Source: Pseudomonadota bacterium
GTDB taxonomy: Bacteria; Pseudomonadota; Alphaproteobacteria; Rhizobiales; Afifellaceae
Assembly (NCBI GenBank): GCA_023417735.1
Contig: JAEZEK010000238.1
Coordinates: forward strand, 1 to 6,327
Direction of reading: 5' to 3'
DNA: 6,327 nt
Each line of letters opens with the position of its first letter. Position 1 is the stretch's first letter. A program made the position numbers and the translations under genes. The notes under the pieces are model-generated. The model was not told the origin of the DNA and ran no database searches. It saw only the letters and a list, made by a program, of their open reading frames with translations. This document shows positions 1 through 5,373 of this stretch, piece by piece.

Positions 1-1683
1 GAACTGAAGGGCGCGGCGCTGCTGGCGGCCGGCGCGCGGGGCGAAGCGCCGGTCGACCGCGAGGCGCTGGTCGACCTCCTTGTGAAGGTCGGCGGCGAAG
101 GCGGCCTGCTGACGAGCCTCGCCGACGACGTCGCCGAGCTCGACATCAACCCGGTGATCGTCTCCGCCTCGGGCGCGATGGCGGCCGACGCGCGCTTCGT
201 GCTCGCAGCGGAGCCGCTGCAGAAGGCCGGCGAGACTGCCGCGGACGGGTCCAGCCTGGAGGCGTTCCGGCCGCTCTTCGAGCCTCGGAGCGTGGCCGTG
301 CTCGGCGCCTCGGCAAAGGATGTCGGGATCGCCAACACCTTCATCCGCCGCATGAAGGATTTCGGCTATCCGCATGCGATCTATCCGATTCATCCATCTT
401 CGGAAGAGATCGAGGGGCTGAAGGCCTATCCGAGCCTCGCGGCGGCGCCGGAACCGGTCGACTACGCCTATGTGGCGATGGGGGCGCAGCGCATCCCGGA
501 GGTGCTCGCCGCCGCCGGCGGCCGCTGCCGCATCGCGCAGGTGATCTCGTCGGGCTTCGGCGAGGTCGAGGACGGCAAGGCGCTGCAGGAGGCGCTCGTC
601 GCCTCGGCGCGGCAGGGCGGCGTGCGCGTGCTCGGCCCTAACTGCCTCGGCACCTACTCGCCGCGCGGCGGCCTCACCTTCCCCGTCGGCGCGCCGAAGG
701 AGGTCGGCACGATCGGCATCGTGTCGCAATCGGGCGGCCTCAGCACGGACATCATCAAGCGCGGCCAGTGGCGCGGGCTGCGCTTCAGCGGCCTCGTCAC
801 GATCGGCAACAGCGCCGACGTGAAGCCGCACGAGCTGGTCGAGTACTATCTCGAGGATCCGCAGACCGCGGCGATCGGGCTCTATCTGGAGGACGTGAAG
901 GAGGGCCGCGCCTTCTTCGACCTGCTGCGCTCGGGCCGAGCCACCAAGCCGGTCGTGATCCTGAAGGGCGGCCGGTCGAGCCGCGGCCGCGAGGCGGCGC
1001 TGTCGCATACCGGCGCGCTCGCCGGCGACGACCGCGCCTGGGACGCGCTGACCGCGCAGGTGCCGGCCGTGCTGGTCAAGACCGTGGACGCCTTCATCGA
1101 CGTGCTCCTCGCGCTCCAGCACCTGAAGCTGCGGCCGGCCAAGCCGACGCATGCCGTGACGCTCTTCGGGAACGGCGGCGGTTCGAGCGTGCTCGGCACC
1201 GACGCCTTCGCCGAGGTCGGGCTCGACGTGTCGCCCTTCGAGGGCGAGGCGCTCAGGCTGCTGGAGGCGATGAACCTGCCGCCCGGCACGAGCGTCGCCA
1301 ACCCGATCGACACCCCGGTCCGCACGCTGCAGGAGAAGGACGGCTGGGTCGCGGGCGAGATCCTCGACATCGTCTACGCGCACGCGCGCCCCGACGCCGT
1401 CGCCATGCACCTCAACCTCGCCGCCTTCGTCGGGCGCGGCAGCGTCGACCCGATCGACAACCTCTTCGCGGTGGTCGAGGAGACGCAGCGCAAATGGCCG
1501 GGCGTCGCCCATTTCTGCCTGGCGCTGCGCAGCGACGGCTCGCCGGAGCTCGACGAGAAGCGGCGGCACTATCGCGACAAGGCGCGCGCGGCCGACGTCC
1601 CGGTCTATGACGAGATCCCGGCGATGGCGCTCGCGCTCGCCGCGGTCGGCCACCTGGAGCGGCAGTTCGCGATGCGGGGGTGA
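1..1683 (+). CDS. NDP-forming acyl-CoA synthetase (acetate--CoA ligase family), 5'-truncated by window edge
   Basis: This enzyme family interconverts an acyl-CoA plus NDP and phosphate with the free acid, CoA and NTP, through a phosphohistidine intermediate in the cytoplasm. The frame is open from base 1, so the gene starts outside the window; a GTG at 82 is internal. The visible 560 codons begin with the tail of an ATP-grasp domain (ELDINPV at about residues 46-52). A linker leads into a Rossmann-type CoA-binding domain (VAVLGAS near residue 100, GPNCLG at 212-217). A succinyl-CoA-ligase-like domain follows (VSQSGG at 241-246), with the likely phosphorylated histidine in SHTGALAG (His at visible residue 336) and NPIDTP further on. 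The ATP-grasp part therefore precedes the CoA-binding part, the reverse of the PatZ-type order; such domain shuffling is known in this superfamily. The substrate acid cannot be read from sequence. The C-terminus looks complete, and the TGA is followed within about 25 bases by a decayed toxin gene. Confidence 0.93.
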   Translation, partial: ELKGAALLAAGARGEAPVDREALVDLLVKVGGEGGLLTSLADDVAELDINPVIVSASGAMAADARFVLAAEPLQKAGETAADGSSLEAFRPLFEPRSVAVLGASAKDVGIANTFIRRMKDFGYPHAIYPIHPSSEEIEGLKAYPSLAAAPEPVDYAYVAMGAQRIPEVLAAAGGRCRIAQVISSGFGEVEDGKALQEALVASARQGGVRVLGPNCLGTYSPRGGLTFPVGAPKEVGTIGIVSQSGGLSTDIIKRGQWRGLRFSGLVTIGNSADVKPHELVEYYLEDPQTAAIGLYLEDVKEGRAFFDLLRSGRATKPVVILKGGRSSRGREAALSHTGALAGDDRAWDALTAQVPAVLVKTVDAFIDVLLALQHLKLRPAKPTHAVTLFGNGGGSSVLGTDAFAEVGLDVSPFEGEALRLLEAMNLPPGTSVANPIDTPVRTLQEKDGWVAGEILDIVYAHARPDAVAMHLNLAAFVGRGSVDPIDNLFAVVEETQRKWPGVAHFCLALRSDGSPELDEKRRHYRDKARAADVPVYDEIPAMALALAAVGHLERQFAMRG

Positions 1684-1708
1684 GGCGGGCGGCGGTCGGT
1701 GCCCTGCT

Positions 1709-1828
1709 GAGATATATGGGCTGGTGATGTTTGTCGCCTTTGGTGAGGGCATCGTCTGGATCAAGTGGATCGGCACCCAGAAGGCCTATGACATGATCGC
1801 CGTGAGGGAGGTGAACCGTGGCGGCTGA
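1709..1828 (+). pseudogene. HigB-type toxin remnant, N-terminal half missing
   Basis: Read in the frame ending at the TGA at 1826-1828, about 39 residues resemble the C-terminal part of HigB mRNA-interferase toxins. The pattern is a tyrosine-leading strand (IYGLVMFVAF), then GIVWIKWIGTQKAYDMI, which corresponds to the familiar W/YIK-x-IGTHxxYD ending of these proteins. Family members are about 95-105 residues, so roughly the first 60 are absent. Upstream of about 1709 the frame runs into unrelated sequence and then the shadow frame of the acyl-CoA synthetase, with no plausible start codon or ribosome site. The remnant overlaps the following antitoxin start by 11 bases, the usual toxin-first higBA arrangement. 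I infer a deletion with one end between 1684 and about 1709. It is very unlikely to make an active toxin. The family call rests on a short stretch, but the adjacent antitoxin supports it. Confidence 0.7.
1806..1811 (+). promoter_or_regulatory. Ribosome binding site of the antitoxin remnant
   Basis: GGGAGG lies six bases upstream of the GTG at 1818, a strong Shine-Dalgarno match. It supports GTG as the original antitoxin start, overlapping the end of the toxin frame. Confidence 0.65.
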
Positions 1829-2033
1829 CCTGAAGCCGATCCGTAGCGATGCGGATTACGAGGCGGCGCTTGCCGAAGCCGAGCGCCTGTGGGGCACACG
1901 AAGCGGCACGCCGGAGGGCGACCGGCTCGACGTGCTGGCAACGCTGATCGATGCCTACGAAGCGCGGCACCACCCGATGGACCCGCCCGACCCGATCCAA
2001 ACGATCCTCTTCCGGCTGGAGCAGCAGAAGTAG
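1818..2033 (+). pseudogene. HigA-type antitoxin remnant, C-terminal helix-turn-helix half missing
   Basis: The 71-residue product begins MAADLKPIRSDADYEAAL and continues with LWGTRSGTPEGDRLDVLATLIDAYE, then HHPMDPPDPIQTILFRLEQQ. This is the characteristic N-terminal, toxin-binding part of HigA antitoxins from this toxin-first system. Family members continue past the FRxEQQ segment into a helix-turn-helix of the Xre/Cro type and reach about 110-140 residues. Here one lysine codon is followed by TAG at 2031-2033, and neither this frame nor the others resume the domain downstream. Base composition drops right after this point. The start is GTG with a good ribosome site. Without the DNA-binding half it should not autoregulate, and with the toxin headless the pair is probably inert. 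A short folded product could still be made, so 'truncated gene' is as fair as 'pseudogene'. Confidence 0.75.
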
Positions 2034-2063
2034 TTCAGCGGAAAGCCTATTCCGCTTTGAACT
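2032..2063. terminator. Inverted repeat between convergent reading frames, possible non-canonical terminator
   Basis: The left arm AGTTCAGCGGAA (2032-2043) pairs with the right arm TTCCGC-TT-TGAACT (2050-2063). This gives twelve base pairs, a two-base bulge and a six-base loop. It covers the stop codons of both the antitoxin remnant and the convergent minus-strand gene. No T-run follows on either strand, so it is not a standard intrinsic terminator. It may still act as a convergent-transcript stop or 3' stabiliser, or be an end structure of the inserted segment. Confidence 0.4.
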
Positions 2064-2685
2064 CGCCGTCCCGTGAGGAAACGGCATTGTCCTGCACATT
2101 GCATGTATCAGCATTCAGAACGATAACCGCTGAGGTCCATTGGCCGTCAGTGTTTTCTTCAGGATGCGTATATTTTTCTGTACATGCAAACGTGAAGAAT
2201 TTTGAAAGATCGCTTACAGCAGTGTCAGCCGTTACTCGAGCACCAGGCCCGTATTGCGGGCATGCGATAACAAAGGCCTTTGGTGTTGGAGTTCCAGTCG
2301 CATCCGCTATTGCACGAGCAACTCCTCGTACGCGGCGCAAATCCTCTTTCAACTTTCTGGGATCTGTCCATAATTTCAACTCTACCGCCGCTTCACAGCT
2401 TGGTTGCTCAACTGAATGCTCACTCCCGAAGATCATCAAGTCTGTTCTGAAATTGTTGAATTCGTCCAAAGCATCATCCGAAATGCCAAATAACGCGGTT
2501 AGGTCACGTCGCCGGTGTTCGGTTATGATCCGCTGCCCTGTCCTTTGATGCACGTGAACCGCGCAGAGATCCCGAATAAAGCCTTCGGGGGCTCTCAATT
2601 TTCCTGCCATTTGCGCATATTGCTGGATTGCCGCAATACACCCACCCGCGAGTTCAATCGCCAAACGATCGGCTTCCAGCGGCAT
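2047..2685 (-). CDS. Orphan protein with a PD-(D/E)XK nuclease-like core
   Basis: I do not recognise a named family for this 212-residue protein. It has no signal peptide or membrane segment. The order of elements suggests a PD-(D/E)XK fold. An acidic helix (PEGFIRDLCAVHVHQ, about 33-47) and a strand ending in Glu56 precede a strand with RTDLMIFG (Asp82). Next comes a hydrophobic strand with VELK (Glu102, Lys104), then a charged helix (KLKEDLRRVRGVARAI) and another strand (AFVIACPQYG). Asp82...Glu102-x-Lys104 would be the metal-binding and catalytic set. The ATG is supported by GGAGG on the minus strand (CCTCC at 2691-2695) five bases upstream. The gene is far lower in GC than its neighbours, so it was probably acquired recently. 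It runs convergent to the antitoxin remnant and lies 71 bases downstream of the TrmB-type gene on the same strand. A role in restriction, defence or DNA processing is possible but not shown; a non-catalytic relative is also possible. Confidence 0.8.
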   Translation of the reverse strand: MPLEADRLAIELAGGCIAAIQQYAQMAGKLRAPEGFIRDLCAVHVHQRTGQRIITEHRRRDLTALFGISDDALDEFNNFRTDLMIFGSEHSVEQPSCEAAVELKLWTDPRKLKEDLRRVRGVARAIADATGTPTPKAFVIACPQYGPGARVTADTAVSDLSKFFTFACTEKYTHPEENTDGQWTSAVIVLNADTCNVQDNAVSSRDGEFKAE

Positions 2686-2704
2686 AACAACCTCCGCTTC
2701 TGAA

Positions 2705-2710
2705 ATGATA
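2705..2710 (-). promoter_or_regulatory. Possible -10 element of the orphan nuclease-like gene
   Basis: Read on the minus strand, TATCAT occurs about 20 bases before the ATG, inside the low-GC leader. It differs from TATAAT at one position. The only -35-like hexamer in range, CCGACA, is 15 bases upstream, a short spacer, so the promoter is weakly supported. It would let the acquired gene be transcribed independently of the TrmB-type gene. Confidence 0.25.
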
Positions 2711-2756
2711 ACGGAACGACCAGCGTGTCGGCTGTATCCTCGACAGAAAGAACTGC

Positions 2757-3629
2757 TCAGGCAAGCCCCGTTCGTGCCTTGAACGAGGCGGCCTGCTCGG
2801 GGGAGAAGCAGGCCATGCGGATGTCGCGCAGGTGCGGGCCGAAGGCCGCGTCGATGTCCACCCCGAAGCGGGCGAAGATCTCGGCCATGTAGTAATCGTG
2901 GCGGATCAGGCTCTCGGCCATGTTCACGATCGGCCGGTTGCGCGTGTGCGCGGCGATGACGTCCTCGTCCATGGCCGCCGTCAGCATCTCGACGTGATCG
3001 ACGGCGAGCGTGAAGAGATTGTCGGCCGTGCCCATGCGCACGCCGTTCGCCTCGTGGAGAAAGACGCGGCAGGCCTCCGTGAAGCGGAACTCGTCGGCGT
3101 CCTGCCCGAAGAGCACGATGAGGAGGGCGACGCCGCGCTCGGCCGCGGCGCGGAGCCGCTCCTTCTGGCGCCGGAGCACCGTGTCGGCGGCCTTCACCCA
3201 GACCGTCTCGCGGCTCTCGGCGATCAGCGCCCCGATCCGGTCGTGGACGATCGCGTCGCCGCGGAGCGTCCAGACGTACTGGTCCTCGCCCGCCGGCTTG
3301 AGCGCGGCGAGCTTGCCGGCGAGATCCGAGCAGAGCGCGTCGGTCTGGCGCGCGATCGCCTGGAGCAGCGTGCGCGGGTCGGCGGCGGTGTAGCGGACAG
3401 GGTTCTCGCTGACGGGGAGCACCGCGCCGCGCCGGGCGAGCGCATCGAGCGCGTGATAGGTGTTCGGCCGGGGAATGCCGGCAGCCTTGGCGATCTCGTA
3501 GGCGGTGGCGGGGCTTTCCCGCAGCAGCTGGACGTAGACGCGCGACTCGTACTCGGTGAAGCCGAGCCGCTTCAGGTCGGCGAAGATTCCGGCCGACGGC
3601 AGTTCCTCGACTGCGAGCTTACCGACCAT
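2757..3629 (-). CDS. TrmB-family transcriptional regulator
   Basis: This 290-residue cytoplasmic DNA-binding protein has the TrmB layout. An N-terminal winged helix-turn-helix spans about residues 15-85 (LKRLGFTEYESRVYVQLL, then TAYEIAKAAGIPRPNTYHAL with the recognition helix near 53-68, then a wing around VRYTAADP). A helical linker at about 86-112 follows, and then a C-terminal sensor or effector domain. That domain starts near VWTLRGDAIVHDRI and includes VWVKAADTVLRR and ALLIVLFGQ, a phospholipase-D-like or TrmB C-terminal arrangement without a visible HKD catalytic motif. Characterised TrmB proteins sense sugars; the ligand here is unknown. The ATG has GGGAG about eight bases upstream on the minus strand. 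It lies 55 bases after the biotin carboxylase stop on the same strand, so it is probably cotranscribed and may regulate that operon. The dyad at 5319-5342 is a candidate binding site. Confidence 0.88.
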   Translation of the reverse strand: MVGKLAVEELPSAGIFADLKRLGFTEYESRVYVQLLRESPATAYEIAKAAGIPRPNTYHALDALARRGAVLPVSENPVRYTAADPRTLLQAIARQTDALCSDLAGKLAALKPAGEDQYVWTLRGDAIVHDRIGALIAESRETVWVKAADTVLRRQKERLRAAAERGVALLIVLFGQDADEFRFTEACRVFLHEANGVRMGTADNLFTLAVDHVEMLTAAMDEDVIAAHTRNRPIVNMAESLIRHDYYMAEIFARFGVDIDAAFGPHLRDIRMACFSPEQAASFKARTGLA

Positions 3630-3684
3630 CCCTGCTCCCTCGCCGGGTCGCTGTTCGCCCGGCCGCTCGCGCCCGCACGCCGCC

Positions 3685-5046
3685 TCACGCGGCGAGCAGG
3701 TCCTTCTTCCGCGCCTCGATGAAGCCGGTGTGGACGTCGCCGACGGCGAAGAGCGGGTCGCGCAGGCAGGCGATGAGGAAATCGCGGTTGCTGCGGATGC
3801 CTTCGACGCGGCTCTTCGACAGGGCCTCGATCGCGCGCTCGCGCGCTTCGTCGCGGTCGGCGCCCCAGACGATCACCTTGGCGACCATCGGATCGTAGAA
3901 CGGCGTCACCGCATCGCCCTCGCGGTAGCCGCTGTCGATGCGGACGTGATCCATCTCCTCCGGCAGGCGGAACGCCTCCAGCGTACCGGGCGACGGCATG
4001 AACATCTTCGCAGGGTTCTCGGCATAGAGCCGGCACTCGATGGCATGGCCGCGCGCCGCGATCCCCGCCTGGTCGAGCCCGGGGAGCGCGCCGCGGGCGA
4101 AATCGATCTGCATCCCGACGAGATCCGTCCCGGTGATAGCCTCCGTCACCGGATGCTCGACCTGAATGCGCGTGTTCATCTCCAGGAAGAAGAACTCGAA
4201 GGTCTCGGCGTCGACGATGAACTCCACCGTGCCCGCGCCGCTGTAGGCGGTCGCCTCGCAGAGGCGCACCGCGGCCTCGGCCATCGCCTGCCGCACCTCG
4301 ACCGGCAGGACCGGTGCGCGGCTCTCCTCGATCACCTTCTGGAAACGGCGCTGGAGCGAGCAGTCGCGTTCGAAGAGATGGACCGCCTGGCCGTTGCCGA
4401 AGCCGAAGACCTGGATCTCGACGTGGCGCGCCTTCGGAACGAAGCGCTCCAGGAAGACGGCGCCGTCCCCGAACGCCTTCTCGGCCATCGACTGCGTTCC
4501 CGCGACCACCTCGGCGAGCTTCTCCGGCGCGTCGACGCGGCGCATGCCGATCCCGCCGCCGCCGGCCGAGGCCTTCACCAGCAGCGGATAGCCGACGGCG
4601 GAAGCGGCCTCGTCGAGCCCGGCCAGATCGCCCGCCTCGAAGCGCCGGCTGCCCGGCACGACCGGAACGCCACTCGCCGCCGCGATGTCGCGGGCGCGCT
4701 GCTTGTCGCCCATCTGGCGGAGGCTCTCGGGCGAGGGACCGATCCAGGTCAGCCCCGCCTCCGCGACTGCCGCCGCGAAGTCCGCGTTCTCGGAGAGGAA
4801 GCCGTAGCCGGGATGGATCGCGTCCGCGCCGCTCGCCCGCGCGGCCTCCAGCACGCGGTCGGCGCGAAGGTAGCTCTCGCGCGCGGCCGCCGGCCCGACA
4901 TGGACGGTCTCGTCGACCTCCGCGACAAGAGCGGCACCCGCGACGGCGTCGGAATAGACGGCGACGGTGCCGATCCCGAGATCCCGGCAGGAGCGGAAGA
5001 TCCGCCGCGCGATCTCGCCGCGGTGCGCGACCAGCACCTTCCGCAT
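3685..5046 (-). CDS. Biotin carboxylase subunit of an acyl-CoA-type carboxylase
   Basis: This enzyme uses ATP and bicarbonate to carboxylate biotin on a carrier protein, the first half-reaction of acetyl/propionyl/methylcrotonyl-CoA-type carboxylases. I chose the ATG at 5046, giving 453 residues, the usual length for a stand-alone subunit. It begins MRKVLVAHRGEIARRIF at the conserved N-terminus and sits four bases after the carrier gene stop; a start at 5091 would add a proline/arginine-rich tail over that gene. Visible marks are the biotin carboxylase N-domain (HPGYGFLSE), the ATP-grasp glycine loop (KASAGGGGIGMR), HVEIQV, the catalytic-lysine region QRRFQKVIEES, EMNTRIQVEHPVTE with the active-site Glu/Asn/Arg, and the C-domain (YAENP, HVRIDSGY with its conserved Arg, YDPMVAK). 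Small departures are His for Asn in the usual NRGEIA, Ile in the glycine loop, and Phe for His before QKV. No biotinyl domain is fused to it; the small carrier upstream supplies it. The carboxyltransferase is not in the window. Confidence 0.94.
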   Translation of the reverse strand: MRKVLVAHRGEIARRIFRSCRDLGIGTVAVYSDAVAGAALVAEVDETVHVGPAAARESYLRADRVLEAARASGADAIHPGYGFLSENADFAAAVAEAGLTWIGPSPESLRQMGDKQRARDIAAASGVPVVPGSRRFEAGDLAGLDEAASAVGYPLLVKASAGGGGIGMRRVDAPEKLAEVVAGTQSMAEKAFGDGAVFLERFVPKARHVEIQVFGFGNGQAVHLFERDCSLQRRFQKVIEESRAPVLPVEVRQAMAEAAVRLCEATAYSGAGTVEFIVDAETFEFFFLEMNTRIQVEHPVTEAITGTDLVGMQIDFARGALPGLDQAGIAARGHAIECRLYAENPAKMFMPSPGTLEAFRLPEEMDHVRIDSGYREGDAVTPFYDPMVAKVIVWGADRDEARERAIEALSKSRVEGIRSNRDFLIACLRDPLFAVGDVHTGFIEARKKDLLAA

Positions 5047-5050
5047 CGGG

Positions 5051-5272
5051 TCAGGCCTCGATGCGGGCGACGACCGTGCCCTCGGTGGCAACGTCGCCCT
5101 CGGCGACGAGAATCTCGACGAGCTTGCCGTCCTCGGGCGCGGCGACCGGGATCTCCATCTTCATGGATTCGAGGATCAGGATCGGATCGTCCTCGGAAAG
5201 ATCGGCGCCGACCTCGGCGACGATCTTCCAGACGTTCCCGGTGATGTCCGTCTTCACGTCCACGATCGCCAT
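5051..5272 (-). CDS. Small biotin carboxyl carrier protein (biotinyl domain only)
   Basis: At 73 residues this is a single biotinyl/lipoyl-attachment domain without the N-terminal extension of classical AccB (about 150 residues). The beta-hammerhead pattern is clear: an opening strand with TGNVWKIVAEVGADL, the attachment loop ESMKMEIPV with Lys38 as the biotinylated residue (E-x-MKM type), and the mirror half APEDGKLVEILVAEGD. The Met-Lys-Met context with a following biotin carboxylase favours biotin over lipoate. It shuttles carboxybiotin from the carboxylase subunit to a carboxyltransferase. The ATG at 5272 is preceded by a G-rich stretch (GGGGCGG on the minus strand) rather than a clean Shine-Dalgarno site. 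It is the first gene of the carrier-carboxylase-regulator run, with a promoter and operator candidate in the 101-base gap before it. Small carriers of this kind are also seen beside 5-oxoprolinase/YcsF-type clusters, so the partner need not be a classical acetyl-CoA carboxylase. Confidence 0.92.
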   Translation of the reverse strand: MAIVDVKTDITGNVWKIVAEVGADLSEDDPILILESMKMEIPVAAPEDGKLVEILVAEGDVATEGTVVARIEA

Positions 5273-5317
5273 TGTCGCCGCCCCGGTCTCGTTCTGCGCG
5301 TTCTCCAGTGAGGCCGG

Positions 5318-5346
5318 AAACTACGATCTTTCGATAGTAGTTGCAA
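5318..5346 (-). promoter_or_regulatory. Putative sigma70-type promoter of the biotin carrier/carboxylase operon
   Basis: On the minus strand TTGCAA (5341-5346) is followed, after exactly 17 bases, by TAGTTT (5318-5323), about 45 bases before the carrier gene start. The -35 matches four of six consensus positions and the -10 three of six, so it is a modest match, plausible for a regulated promoter. It lies in the only non-coding gap on this strand between the oxidoreductase and the carrier gene. Confidence 0.4.
5319..5342. promoter_or_regulatory. Dyad-symmetric operator candidate upstream of the biotin carrier gene
   Basis: AACTACGATC (5319-5328) and GATAGTAGTT (5333-5342) form an inverted repeat matching at nine of ten positions around a four-base centre. 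It is much AT-richer than its surroundings. It fills the spacer between the proposed -35 and -10 hexamers and overlaps both, the classic position for a repressor. A hairpin made in RNA is less likely because the site overlaps the promoter elements. The TrmB-type regulator two genes downstream is a candidate binder. Confidence 0.6.
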
Positions 5347-5373
5347 CCGCAACAACGCTCCTGCGGCTGCCCC

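Larger units (their letters stand above)
2034..2756. other. Low-GC acquired segment inserted at the toxin-antitoxin remnant
   Basis: Base composition falls abruptly here: G+C is 22 of 60 at 2161-2220 and 27 of 60 at 2341-2400, against 47 of 60 at 1021-1080. The drop starts where the antitoxin frame breaks and ends where the TrmB-type gene begins. The segment holds one minus-strand gene plus its short leader. I saw no transposase, integrase, tRNA, convincing terminal inverted repeats or target duplication, so the transfer mechanism is unknown. Confidence 0.6.

Noticed and set aside
768..1610. A 280-codon frame inside the acyl-CoA synthetase
   Set aside because: Out-of-frame shadow, extremely Arg-rich, with no domain; the overlapping frame carries all conserved motifs.
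2115..2548. Plus-strand reading frames through the low-GC segment
   Set aside because: No start with a ribosome site and no recognisable protein; the minus-strand frame has a strong Shine-Dalgarno site and a coherent fold signature.
2726..2745. TGTCG/CGACA inverted repeat in the leader of the nuclease-like gene
   Set aside because: Only five pairs around a ten-base loop; too weak to call an operator or terminator.
2018..2760. GAGCAG motifs in opposite orientation at the two ends of the low-GC segment as terminal inverted repeats
   Set aside because: Only six bases match, offsets differ and no target duplication or transposase accompanies them; likely chance.
3678..3694. Six-base-pair GC hairpin (CGCCGC/GCGGCG) over the biotin carboxylase stop codon as a terminator
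   Set aside because: Short stem, no T-run, and such hairpins are expected by chance in DNA this GC-rich.
2832..3722. A 296-codon plus-strand frame opposite the TrmB-type gene
   Set aside because: Shadow frame; the minus strand has a coherent winged helix-turn-helix and a good ribosome site.
5047..5091. N-terminal extension of the biotin carboxylase by 15 codons
   Set aside because: It would overlap the carrier gene and add a proline/arginine-rich tail before the conserved N-terminus; the ATG at 5046 fits family length and gene spacing.
3556..5244. A 562-codon plus-strand reading frame opposite the biotin carboxylase
   Set aside because: It is an antisense shadow in high-GC DNA: Arg/Ala/Pro-rich with no recognisable domain, while the minus-strand frames encode clear conserved proteins over the whole span.
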